A stretch of 64,000 nt of DNA from a bacterium 1XD42-76 (lineage in GTDB: Bacteria > Bacillota > Clostridia > Lachnospirales > Lachnospiraceae), in assembly GCA_009917545.1 (NCBI GenBank), contig QZDW01000008.1, positions 107,315 through 171,314 of the forward strand, in the 5' to 3' direction. Of this stretch, positions 25,541 through 33,656 are shown piece after piece. A model generated the notes under the pieces. It was not told the DNA's origin and searched no databases. It saw nothing but the letters and a program-made list of their open reading frames with translations. The translations under genes and the position numbers were made by a program. Every line of letters starts with the position of its first letter. Positions within the stretch are counted from its first letter, which is position 1.

Positions 25541-25550
25541 CGTCAGCCTT

Positions 25551-25604
25551 CTTTCCGACATATGTGTCTGAAACAAATATACGACATTAGTGTCGGAAAG
25601 TCAA
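25551..25604 (-). promoter_or_regulatory. Promoter with two TetR operators
   Basis: On the minus strand TTGACT (25604-25599), 17-base spacer and TATATT (25581-25576). GACA-ttag-TGTC (25583-25594) sits exactly between -35 and -10, and a second site GACA-tatg-TGTC (25557-25568) lies 26 bases downstream. The outer arms CTTTCCGACA/TGTCGGAAAG (25551-25600) are also perfect inverted repeats. This is a textbook arrangement for repression. Confidence 0.85.
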
Positions 25605-25729
25605 GTAAATAAAATATGCATCATTTTCTACTTTGCAACTGACAAAGCAGGGGTGCCCATGTTATAATAATAAAAATGGCTTTGTCCACAGCAATAACAA
25701 ATTTATGAATGAACAGGAGGAATCACGAA

Positions 25730-26323
25730 ATGATGAAAATAAAGAAACTGATTACATTCTGCTTGTCTGCCATGCTTGCGGCATCGTCTTGTTCCCACGC
25801 GTTTGCGGCCGGGAGGCCAGGCACATGGGCCAGCAACGATAAGGGCTGGTGGATTGCGTATGAGGACGGCAGTTATCTGACAAATGACTGGTATCAGTCC
25901 CCGACGAGCGGCCTCTGGTACTATATGGGGGCTGACGGATATATGCTGACCAATACAACAACACCGGACGGCTATTGGGTCAATGCGGACGGTGTCTGGA
26001 TCGAGGGGAGTGCCGGAAATACTGGCAGCAGTACGGATTCTGCCACTCAGTCAGCCTGGAAGAATGAATTCCGTACGAAATGGACTGCGGCATATAATGA
26101 TGCGGCCGGAAACAGTGGTTCTGCCGGGCCGGTGCGGTATGGATTTACGATGGCTTTGCCGGATGAGATTTCGGAGCAGACCGTACGGCAGATGTGCGAC
26201 GCATGCGCGGCATCGTGTCAGGGACGCGCCTATTACTGGTATCACTACAGCGGAGAGAACGGGATTCTGACGATCACAGCCGTCAATTCCACAGCAGCAG
26301 TGCCGGATGAGATGAAACGATAG
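25730..26323 (+). CDS. Secreted protein with cell-wall/choline-binding-type repeats
   Basis: A 197-residue protein. The signal peptide ends around SHAFAAG. Residues about 35-105 hold aromatic-glycine repeats of the choline- or glucan-binding type (GWWIAYEDGSYLTNDWYQ, GLWYYMGADGYMLTN, GYWVNADGVWIEG), then a Ser/Thr-rich linker and a small C-terminal domain of about 85 residues with two Cys that I do not recognise. The start at 25730 has AGGAGG 9 bases upstream; an in-frame ATG at 25709 lacks one. It is likely attached to the cell surface. Confidence 0.8.
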   Translation: MMKIKKLITFCLSAMLAASSCSHAFAAGRPGTWASNDKGWWIAYEDGSYLTNDWYQSPTSGLWYYMGADGYMLTNTTTPDGYWVNADGVWIEGSAGNTGSSTDSATQSAWKNEFRTKWTAAYNDAAGNSGSAGPVRYGFTMALPDEISEQTVRQMCDACAASCQGRAYYWYHYSGENGILTITAVNSTAAVPDEMKR

Positions 26324-26382
26324 GCTGACAGATACGATAGAAGCGGTCCTGCGATGGCAGAAAGGAACTGGGAGCAGCGAAA

Positions 26383-29300
26383 ATGGACTGGAAAACAAAA
26401 TTCAGCAGTGCAATTCGGGAACGCGGGCGGAGCTACTATCTGGCCGGAAGAGTGAAGAACTTCAAACAGGAAGGAACGCGCATTCATGCGACGGTGAAAG
26501 GCTCGAAAAGCTATCGGGTGACAATCGAGACAGATGGCAGCAGAATCCTTGATATGTACTGTTCCTGCCCGTACGCGGAGGGCGGCGCGCGTTGCAAGCA
26601 CATGGCGGCGGTTCTCTATGAAATGGAGGCGCGGCAAAATAAGGACGGCGTGCAGCAGCAGATGGATTTTGGCAGACAGATGGCAGAGGAGACAGATTCT
26701 GCGGAGACATCCGACAAGGGGGCCGGACGCCGGAAAACATCGGCTGCAAAGCCGGCTTCCCCGGTTTCCGGGAAACAAGCGGGGGATGTGCCAGAATATA
26801 CATATTTTGACTATGAAGCGATGTGCCGTCAGTTTAAGATGACGGACGCCTTTATCAGACACGCAGAGTCGCTTGTGGCAGGCGGGAAAGTGTCTATGAC
26901 AAAGGTTGACTTTGGCTATGGACGGGGAGACGGCCAGGAGGATATGGTTGGCGTCGCCACAGGACAGTACAAGGACGGCAGGGTAAACGGGCGGCTTGTC
27001 CTTACCTTTAACAGAAACCGGATTCTGGAAGCGAACTGCGGCGTTATGGGCTGTTATAACAATTATATGAAGGGCCGGGGGTTTGGGAGCAGGGCGATCT
27101 GCTCCCACGAAGCAGCACTCCTGCTGCTGGTCGGGGATTATATCAGGGAAAAACGGCCTGGAGACGCGACTGACCGGAGCGGGGCTGAATTCCTGGCAAT
27201 GTACCGGGGAATCCGCAAGGCAAAAATGGCTTCAGCCGCAGATGCCGGGCTGTCGTCGGATCTGAATCTGGTGCCCAAGCTTTTGCGCCAGCAGGACGAA
27301 CTTTCCGTTTCTTTCCGCATCGGCGGCAGCAAGCTTTTTGTGGTTAAGAATCTGACTGATCTGGTTCAGAGGGTGAGAAATGGAGAAACCGCCATTTACG
27401 GGACAGCCACAAAGGTCAACCATTCGCTCGATAACTTTACGGAGCGGGCAAAGGAATACCTGAAATTTATTGAACATGCCGTGGACGAGGAACTGGAAAG
27501 AGAAGCCCGCCTGTACTCGAGGGGGTTCTATTACCGCGATCAGAATATGGCGATCACAGGCTCCATTCCCCTGTTCGGAGGCCGTCTGGACGATTTTTAT
27601 GATGTCCTGGGAACCGATGCGCTGGAATTTGTCGATGGGTATGGTTCGGAGAAGAAGAAAACAATGTTATCCGCACGTGACCAGGCGCCAAAGATTTGCC
27701 TGAGAATAGAAAAAAATACGGATAAGGGGATCTTTCAGGGGATTACGGTATCAGGGGCGCTGCCGGAGCTTTTATATGGGCAGAAAGCCGCATATTACCT
27801 TGATGACCAGTATCTGAACCGCGTTTCCCTAAAGCTGGCAGATGAGCTGCTGCCATTGGAACATATGGGGACAGACGGCCGTCTGGAGTTTAAGATCGGG
27901 AGGAAGCGTCTGGGAGAATTTTACTATACCATGTTACCCTGGCTGCGCTGCTATGCGAGCGTGGAGGAGGCAGATGCGGAAACAGTCGAGGAATATCTCC
28001 CGCCAGAGGTGCGGTTTACATTCTACCTGGATGCGGAGGGGAAAAATGCAATCTGCCGGGCAGAAGCGCAGTATGGGGAGAAACGATTCTCCCTGGCGGA
28101 CAGGCCGGAAGCAGAATCCGGCGAGGAAAAAATGAGCTACCGCGACGAGCTGCGTGAGCAGGAGGCCCGGAAGGCGGCATTGCAGTATTTCCCCTTTGAG
28201 GACACAAAGGCAGGGCAGTTTCACTGCGGGGAGGATGAGGAGCTGGTCTATGAGGTGCTGGAGCATGGAGTACGCCGTCTTCTGGAGCTGGGGGAGGTAC
28301 AGAGTACGCCGGCTTTTGGCCGCCTGAACATTCAGAAACGCCCCCGGATATCGGTCGGCGTCTCGGTGGAAAGCGAGCTCATGAACCTGTCTGTTTCCAC
28401 GGATGACATGTCTGCCGAAGAGCTTCTGGAAGCACTTTTAAGCTACCGGAAAAAGAAACGTTTCTATCGCCTCAAAAACGGGGATTTTTTAAAGCTGGAC
28501 TCCGAAGGAATCGAGACCGTAAGCCTCATGATGGAAGGGCTTCACCTGACTCCCAAGGAACTCGTGAAGGGAAACATGCAGGTTCCGGCGTACCGTGCCC
28601 TTTATCTTGACAAGATGCTGGAGGCCGGGGAGGATTTGTATACAGACCGGGACCGCCGGTTTAAGAAGATGATAAAGGAATTCAAAACCGTGTCGGATTC
28701 GGACTTCGAGGTGCCGGATGCCCTGAAAATGACGCTGCGCAAATATCAGGAGGCAGGCTATAAATGGCTACGGACATTAGACGAATACCGCTTCGGGGGG
28801 ATTCTCGCGGATGATATGGGCCTTGGCAAGACGCTGCAGGTCATCACGGTTCTTCTGGCGGCAAAGGAAGAGGGCAGGCAGGGCGTTTCCCTGATCGTGG
28901 CCCCTGCTTCCCTGGTCTATAACTGGGGGGAGGAATTTGCCCGCTTTGCCCCTGCGCTTAAAGTGTGCCTGGTGACAGGAACCCAGCAGGAGCGCCAGAA
29001 GAAGCTGCAGGGCTTCAGGGAATGCGATGTTCTGGTGACATCCTATGATCTCTTAAAGCGCGATATCGCGGAATACGAAGATCTGACCTTTTCCTATCAG
29101 ATACTGGATGAGGCCCAGTACATCAAAAACCACAGTACGGCAGCCTCAAAGGCTGTCAAAGTGATAAAAAGCCGCACAAAATTCGCGCTGACCGGTACGC
29201 CGATCGAGAACCGCTTAAGTGAGCTGTGGAGTATTTTCGATTACCTCATGCCGGGCTTTTTGTATGGATATGACATCTTTAAGAAAGAAACGGAGACGCC

Positions 29301-30120
29301 GATTGTTAAGAATAAGGACGAAGCGGCAACTGCCCGTTTAAAACAGATGGTATCGCCGTTTATCCTGCGCCGGTTAAAGGGCGAGGTCTTAAAGGACCTT
29401 CCTGATAAGCTGGAGGAGATCCGCTATGCAAAGTTGGAGGAGAAACAGCAGAAGCTGTACGACGGACAGGTCGTGCATATGCTACAGGTTGTACAGAGCC
29501 AGAATGATGACGATTTCCGCAAAAATAAGGTGCAGATTCTGGCGGAGCTGACAAAGATCCGGCAGATTTGCTGCGATCCGTCCCTGTGCTTTGAAAATTA
29601 TGACGGGGAATCTGCCAAGCGTGAGGCATGCATTGATTTAATCCGCAGCGCGGCACAGGGCGAGCACAAAATGCTGGTATTCTCCCAGTTCGCATCCATG
29701 CTAGAGCTTCTGGAAGGAGATTTGGAAAAGGAAAAACTCCCATATTACAAGATCACGGGAGCCACGCCGAAGGAAAAGCGGATTCAGATGGTAAAGGAAT
29801 TTAACGAAAATCAGGTTCCGGTGTTCCTGATTTCCCTAAAGGCCGGCGGTACGGGGCTCAATCTCACAGGCGCAGATATGGTAATCCATTATGATCCGTG
29901 GTGGAACCTGGCAGTACAGAACCAGGCTACCGACCGCGCACACCGGATCGGCCAGCAGAAGGTGGTGACTGTCTACCGCCTGATCGTGAAGGATTCGATC
30001 GAGGAAAAGATCCTTCACATGCAGGAGGCCAAGAAAAATCTGGCGGACGAAATCTTGAGCGGTGAGACAGGCGGTATCGGCAGTATGAGCCGGGATGAGC
30101 TCCTGGAGCTGTTCCGCTAG
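26383..30120 (+). CDS. SNF2-family helicase with SWIM zinc finger
   Basis: A 1245-residue SWI2/SNF2 ATPase. N-terminal SWIM zinc finger CSCPYAEGGARCKH (about 59-73), a long region of the bacterial SNF2-associated type (about 180-780), then the motor: motif I DDMGLGKT (about 809-816), motif II LDEAQ (about 908), ALTGTPIENRL (III) and, in the second lobe, SLKAGGTGLNLTGAD (about 1148) and ATDRAHRIGQ (about 1183). It would translocate on double-stranded DNA and remodel bound proteins. Length and domain order are normal. It is preceded by a surface-protein gene and convergent with rarA; no restriction or defence partner is adjacent. Confidence 0.92.
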   Translation: MDWKTKFSSAIRERGRSYYLAGRVKNFKQEGTRIHATVKGSKSYRVTIETDGSRILDMYCSCPYAEGGARCKHMAAVLYEMEARQNKDGVQQQMDFGRQMAEETDSAETSDKGAGRRKTSAAKPASPVSGKQAGDVPEYTYFDYEAMCRQFKMTDAFIRHAESLVAGGKVSMTKVDFGYGRGDGQEDMVGVATGQYKDGRVNGRLVLTFNRNRILEANCGVMGCYNNYMKGRGFGSRAICSHEAALLLLVGDYIREKRPGDATDRSGAEFLAMYRGIRKAKMASAADAGLSSDLNLVPKLLRQQDELSVSFRIGGSKLFVVKNLTDLVQRVRNGETAIYGTATKVNHSLDNFTERAKEYLKFIEHAVDEELEREARLYSRGFYYRDQNMAITGSIPLFGGRLDDFYDVLGTDALEFVDGYGSEKKKTMLSARDQAPKICLRIEKNTDKGIFQGITVSGALPELLYGQKAAYYLDDQYLNRVSLKLADELLPLEHMGTDGRLEFKIGRKRLGEFYYTMLPWLRCYASVEEADAETVEEYLPPEVRFTFYLDAEGKNAICRAEAQYGEKRFSLADRPEAESGEEKMSYRDELREQEARKAALQYFPFEDTKAGQFHCGEDEELVYEVLEHGVRRLLELGEVQSTPAFGRLNIQKRPRISVGVSVESELMNLSVSTDDMSAEELLEALLSYRKKKRFYRLKNGDFLKLDSEGIETVSLMMEGLHLTPKELVKGNMQVPAYRALYLDKMLEAGEDLYTDRDRRFKKMIKEFKTVSDSDFEVPDALKMTLRKYQEAGYKWLRTLDEYRFGGILADDMGLGKTLQVITVLLAAKEEGRQGVSLIVAPASLVYNWGEEFARFAPALKVCLVTGTQQERQKKLQGFRECDVLVTSYDLLKRDIAEYEDLTFSYQILDEAQYIKNHSTAASKAVKVIKSRTKFALTGTPIENRLSELWSIFDYLMPGFLYGYDIFKKETETPIVKNKDEAATARLKQMVSPFILRRLKGEVLKDLPDKLEEIRYAKLEEKQQKLYDGQVVHMLQVVQSQNDDDFRKNKVQILAELTKIRQICCDPSLCFENYDGESAKREACIDLIRSAAQGEHKMLVFSQFASMLELLEGDLEKEKLPYYKITGATPKEKRIQMVKEFNENQVPVFLISLKAGGTGLNLTGADMVIHYDPWWNLAVQNQATDRAHRIGQQKVVTVYRLIVKDSIEEKILHMQEAKKNLADEILSGETGGIGSMSRDELLELFR

Positions 30121-30216
30121 AATGCGGGATACGTGCAGCCGGAATCCGCGTGTATTTCCATGCAGGCGCCTGATTCTGTATCGTTTGGCATACTGGTGAG
30201 CAGGATGTTCTGCCAT

Positions 30217-31542
30217 TTACGTGTCAGGGGACGAGTTCCTGTATTCGAGGCTGCGCGCCAGGCGTTCTTTCTGTACGCCTTCCTGCCCGCTCTCGGAGGG
30301 ATGATAATAACGGGCCCCTTTAAGGCTCTCCGGGAGGCAGTCCATACGGGCGATTTTTTCTTCCGTATCATGCGCATAGATATACCCGGAACCATAATTC
30401 AGATCGCGCATCAGCCCGGTAACGCCATTGCGAATCACGAGCGGCACCGGCTCGGAGAGCATGTTCAGTGCATCCTTTTTGGCATGCTCGTAGGCCTTGT
30501 ATACGGAATTGGAGCGCGGCGCCAGCGAGAGGTAAATGACGGCCTGAGCCAGATGGATATTGCATTCGGGCATCCCCAGAAAATGGCATGCCTGATAGAC
30601 CGAGACCGTGAGCGGCAGGGCCTGATGATCCGCCAGCCCCACGTCCTCTGTGGCAAAGCGGATCAGCCGTCTGGCGATATAGAGCGGATCCTCCCCGGCC
30701 TCGAGCATTCTCGCCAGCCAATATACGGCGGCATCCGGATCACTGTTGCGCATCGACTTGTGGAGTGCAGAGATCAGATTATAGTGCTCCTCGCCGTTTT
30801 TATCGTAAAGAAGCGATTTACGGCTGATGCACTGCTCGAGCCCTTCCCGGGTCACAACCGTTTTTTCCGCACTCATCTCCCCATTTGTGACAGCCATTTC
30901 CAGGGCATTTAACGCAGTGCGCGCATCTCCGTTAGCAAACGTGGCGATGGCCCTCAAAAGCTCGTCGGCGATCTCCACATTCAGATGTCCAAACCCTTTG
31001 TCATCCGTCAGGGCGCGCTGCAAAAGCTCCACCAGATCGTCGTCGGTCAGCGCCTGGAGCACAAAGACACGGCAGCGTGAGAGAAGAGCGGCATTGATCT
31101 CAAACGAAGGATTTTCCGTGGTCGCTCCGATTAAAATAATGCTGCCTTTTTCCACATAAGGCAGAAAGGCATCCTGCTGTGCCTTGTTGAAACGATGGAT
31201 CTCATCCACAAAAACAAGGGTGCGGAGCCCCATCTGGCGGCTTACCTCTGCCTTTGCCATGACCTCCTTGATCTCCCTGATTCCGCTGGTAACAGCACTG
31301 AAATTGATAAAATCAGCTCTGGTCCGGGCAGCTATGATACTTGCCAGCGTTGTTTTGCCCACACCGGGCGGGCCCCAGAAGATCATGGAAGGGATCGTAT
31401 CCTGGTCAATAAGCTGACGGAGCAGACGCCCCGGCCCCAAAAGGTGGGTCTGTCCGATAAAAGAATCTAGTGTATTGGGACGCAGACGGCTTGCCAGGGG
31501 CGCCGCAGTTTCTGCATAATCAAATAAGGACAGCTGTTCCAT
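30217..31542 (-). CDS. rarA: Replication-associated recombination protein A (AAA+ ATPase)
   Basis: A 441-residue RarA/MgsA: Walker A GPPGVGKT (57-64), Walker B VFVDEIHRFNKAQQDA (about 104-119), sensor region TTENPSFEINAALLSRCRVF, and the C-terminal tetramerisation domain with YIARRLIRFATEDVGLADHQAL. It acts on stalled replication forks with SSB. The start at 31542 is supported by AGGAGGT; longer in-frame options have none. Confidence 0.95.
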   Translation of the reverse strand: MEQLSLFDYAETAAPLASRLRPNTLDSFIGQTHLLGPGRLLRQLIDQDTIPSMIFWGPPGVGKTTLASIIAARTRADFINFSAVTSGIREIKEVMAKAEVSRQMGLRTLVFVDEIHRFNKAQQDAFLPYVEKGSIILIGATTENPSFEINAALLSRCRVFVLQALTDDDLVELLQRALTDDKGFGHLNVEIADELLRAIATFANGDARTALNALEMAVTNGEMSAEKTVVTREGLEQCISRKSLLYDKNGEEHYNLISALHKSMRNSDPDAAVYWLARMLEAGEDPLYIARRLIRFATEDVGLADHQALPLTVSVYQACHFLGMPECNIHLAQAVIYLSLAPRSNSVYKAYEHAKKDALNMLSEPVPLVIRNGVTGLMRDLNYGSGYIYAHDTEEKIARMDCLPESLKGARYYHPSESGQEGVQKERLARSLEYRNSSPDT

Positions 31543-31732
31543 GTGCAGATACCTCCTGTTTCCGCTGCAGCATGAAACATGCGCTGCGGCTGATGCGGAT
31601 AGTTTAGCATAGGAAGGATGAGACGGCAACCGTTTTTGAAAGCAGATTGTGAAGAAAGGATACCCGGCCATACTCAGCCAGGGAATGAGCCGTGTTGAAG
31701 CAGCAAGGCGTGTCTGCTGCCGTGGAAAACAA

Positions 31733-31784
31733 ATGTAAACTAATTATAAAAATAAGTTGACAATCAGGCGGAGTGTGATATACT
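31733..31784 (+). promoter_or_regulatory. Promoter and putative BirA operator of bioY
   Basis: ATGTAAAC (31733-31740), 15 bases, GTTGACAA (31756-31763) matches the layout of the Firmicute biotin-repressor site TTGTTAAC-N15-GTTAACAA (13 of 16 positions). The right half overlaps the -35 TTGACA (31757-31762); -10 TATACT is at 31779-31784 after 16 bases. Biotin-loaded BirA would shut off bioY. Confidence 0.65.
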
Positions 31785-31849
31785 GTCATCATAAAAAGCG
31801 CAGATGGTTGACATTTTGCGCCACCAATATCCCAGGAGGAGTATTTTTT

Positions 31850-32413
31850 ATGGAGCATGTGACAGTAAGTAAAAAATTAACCATCACACAAATGACAGCC
31901 GCAGCGCTTATGACAGCAATCACCTGTATTCTGGGGCCGATGTCGCTGCCGATTCCAATAAGCCCGGTTCCCATCAGTCTGACGAACCTGGTAATTTATA
32001 TGATGGCATATGTACTGGGGGCCAGGCTTTCCCTTGTAAGCTATGCTACATATCTTCTGCTGGGAGCCGTGGGGCTGCCTGTATTTTCCGGTTTTTCCGG
32101 GGGCCTTGCAAAGCTTGCGGGGCCGACGGGGGGATACCTTGTGGGTTTTTTGTTCCTGGCTCCGATCGCAGGTTTCTTTGTGGAAAAGTTTCCGGAGCGG
32201 ATTTCGATGCATATTCTGGGAATGGTGCTGGGAACAACGGTCTGTTACCTGTTTGGCACGGTGTGGCTGGCGTCACAGCTTAAAATGGACTTTGTGTCAG
32301 GGCTGTTTGCCGGAGTCATCCCGTATCTTCCCGGAGATGCGGCAAAGATCATTGCTGCCGTGCTGATCGGCCCCAGGCTTTCCCGTGCAGTTTCCCAGCT
32401 GCCAGGCCATTAA
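31850..32413 (+). CDS. bioY: Biotin transporter BioY (ECF S component)
   Basis: A 187-residue membrane protein with six helices and the BioY pattern: LGPMSLPIPISPVPISLTNL, the LGAVGLPVFSGFSGGLAKLAGPTGGYLVGF block and a final PYLPGDAAKIIAAVLIGPRL. It captures biotin at the membrane and works with a shared ECF energising module, not encoded here. AGGAGG lies before the ATG at 31850. Confidence 0.95.
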   Translation: MEHVTVSKKLTITQMTAAALMTAITCILGPMSLPIPISPVPISLTNLVIYMMAYVLGARLSLVSYATYLLLGAVGLPVFSGFSGGLAKLAGPTGGYLVGFLFLAPIAGFFVEKFPERISMHILGMVLGTTVCYLFGTVWLASQLKMDFVSGLFAGVIPYLPGDAAKIIAAVLIGPRLSRAVSQLPGH

Positions 32414-32495
32414 GCGGCCGGGAACGGCAGAACGTTTTCTGCCGCAGGTTATAGCGCGTCTGCGGCCGGCCGCAGGAAGGAAAGGAGTGCTTTTT

Positions 32496-33455
32496 ATGGA
32501 ACATTTCGCAGAACTTCATTTACATTTGGATGGCTCTCTGCGCCCTGAGACTGTCTGGGAGCTCGCCGGGAAACAGGGAATCCGGATCCCGGCAGGCAGT
32601 GTGGAGGAGACGCGCTTTAAAATGCAGGTGCCGGAGAACTGCCGGACTTTAGAGGAATATCTGGAACGGTTTGATCTGCCGCTAATGGTGCTTCAGGAAT
32701 GGGAGGCCCTGGAGCGGGTGAGTTTCGAGCTGGTGGAAGAGCTGGCAGGGGAGGGGCTTACCTACGCGGAGATTCGTTTTGCCCCGCAGCTTTCTATGAA
32801 AAATGGCATGAGCCAGGATGATGTGACAGAGGCGGTAATCCGGGGGATGAGACGCGGAATGGAACGATATCCTCAGCTTAGCGCAGGCTTAATCCTCTGT
32901 TGTATGCGCGGGGCGGACAATCAGGAGCAGAATGTTCAGACGATCGAGACAGCCAAAAAATATTTCGGCGATATGGTATGCGCAGTCGATCTTGCCGGGG
33001 CAGAATCTCTGTTTCCCACCAGCGCATTTGCCCCAGTATTTGCCAGGGCCAGGGAGTATGGGCTTCCAATAACCATACATGCCGGGGAGGCAGCAGGCGC
33101 GGACAGCATGCGGACAGCCCTCTCCTTTGGTGCGGGACGGATTGGACACGGGGTAGCAGCAGCGTATGATGACAGGCTGCTGGAACAGCTGGCTGATGAG
33201 AAAATATGTCTGGAGGTGTGTGTCAGCAGTAATTACCATACCAAGGTGGTTTCGCGGCTGGAAGATCATCCGCTGCGGCGTCTGTATGATTCAGGGGTAC
33301 CAGTAACTGTCAATTCTGATAACAGGACATGTTCGGGTACCAGCCTGAAAAGAGAATTCGCGCTCATCAGGCAGAGATTGGGATTTACGGACGATGAACT
33401 GTTGAAAATGCAGAAATATGCGTGGGAGGCGCGGTTTCTCAAGCAGATCCAATAA
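32496..33455 (+). CDS. add: Adenosine deaminase
   Basis: A 319-residue zinc enzyme converting adenosine to inosine. Metal ligands and active site: ELHLHLDGSL near the start, IHAGEAAGAD with the catalytic Glu, RIGHG, and the NSDNRT aspartate. AAAGGAG lies before the ATG at 32496. It follows bioY by 82 bases, but a functional link is not evident. A terminator follows at 33489. Confidence 0.92.
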   Translation: MEHFAELHLHLDGSLRPETVWELAGKQGIRIPAGSVEETRFKMQVPENCRTLEEYLERFDLPLMVLQEWEALERVSFELVEELAGEGLTYAEIRFAPQLSMKNGMSQDDVTEAVIRGMRRGMERYPQLSAGLILCCMRGADNQEQNVQTIETAKKYFGDMVCAVDLAGAESLFPTSAFAPVFARAREYGLPITIHAGEAAGADSMRTALSFGAGRIGHGVAAAYDDRLLEQLADEKICLEVCVSSNYHTKVVSRLEDHPLRRLYDSGVPVTVNSDNRTCSGTSLKREFALIRQRLGFTDDELLKMQKYAWEARFLKQIQ

Positions 33456-33488
33456 GAAAGGTTCGAATAATTGGCGTACAGGTAATGG

Positions 33489-33528
33489 AAAAAGACGGAG
33501 TTCACAGAAATGTGATTTCCGTCTTTTA
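33489..33528 (+). terminator. Terminator of add
   Basis: AAAAAGACGGA ... TCCGTCTTTT with an inner ACA/TGT pairing; T-rich end. It starts 33 bases after the add stop codon. Confidence 0.8.
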
Positions 33529-33656
33529 AATTGTCGGAAAAGATGTTATACTGTACCTATCGGGCTCTTTTCTATGATTATATAGACAAATATTTGTGAA
33601 AATGAGGATGAAAGCCGGGCTTACTCACGCCGGAAAAAATGACGGGGGATTTTACA

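Noticed and set aside
26383..31542. SNF2 helicase with neighbours as a phage-defence island
   Set aside because: The SWIM-SNF2 protein is a common housekeeping-type bacterial helicase and is next to rarA and a cell-wall protein; there is no methylase, nuclease or other defence gene.
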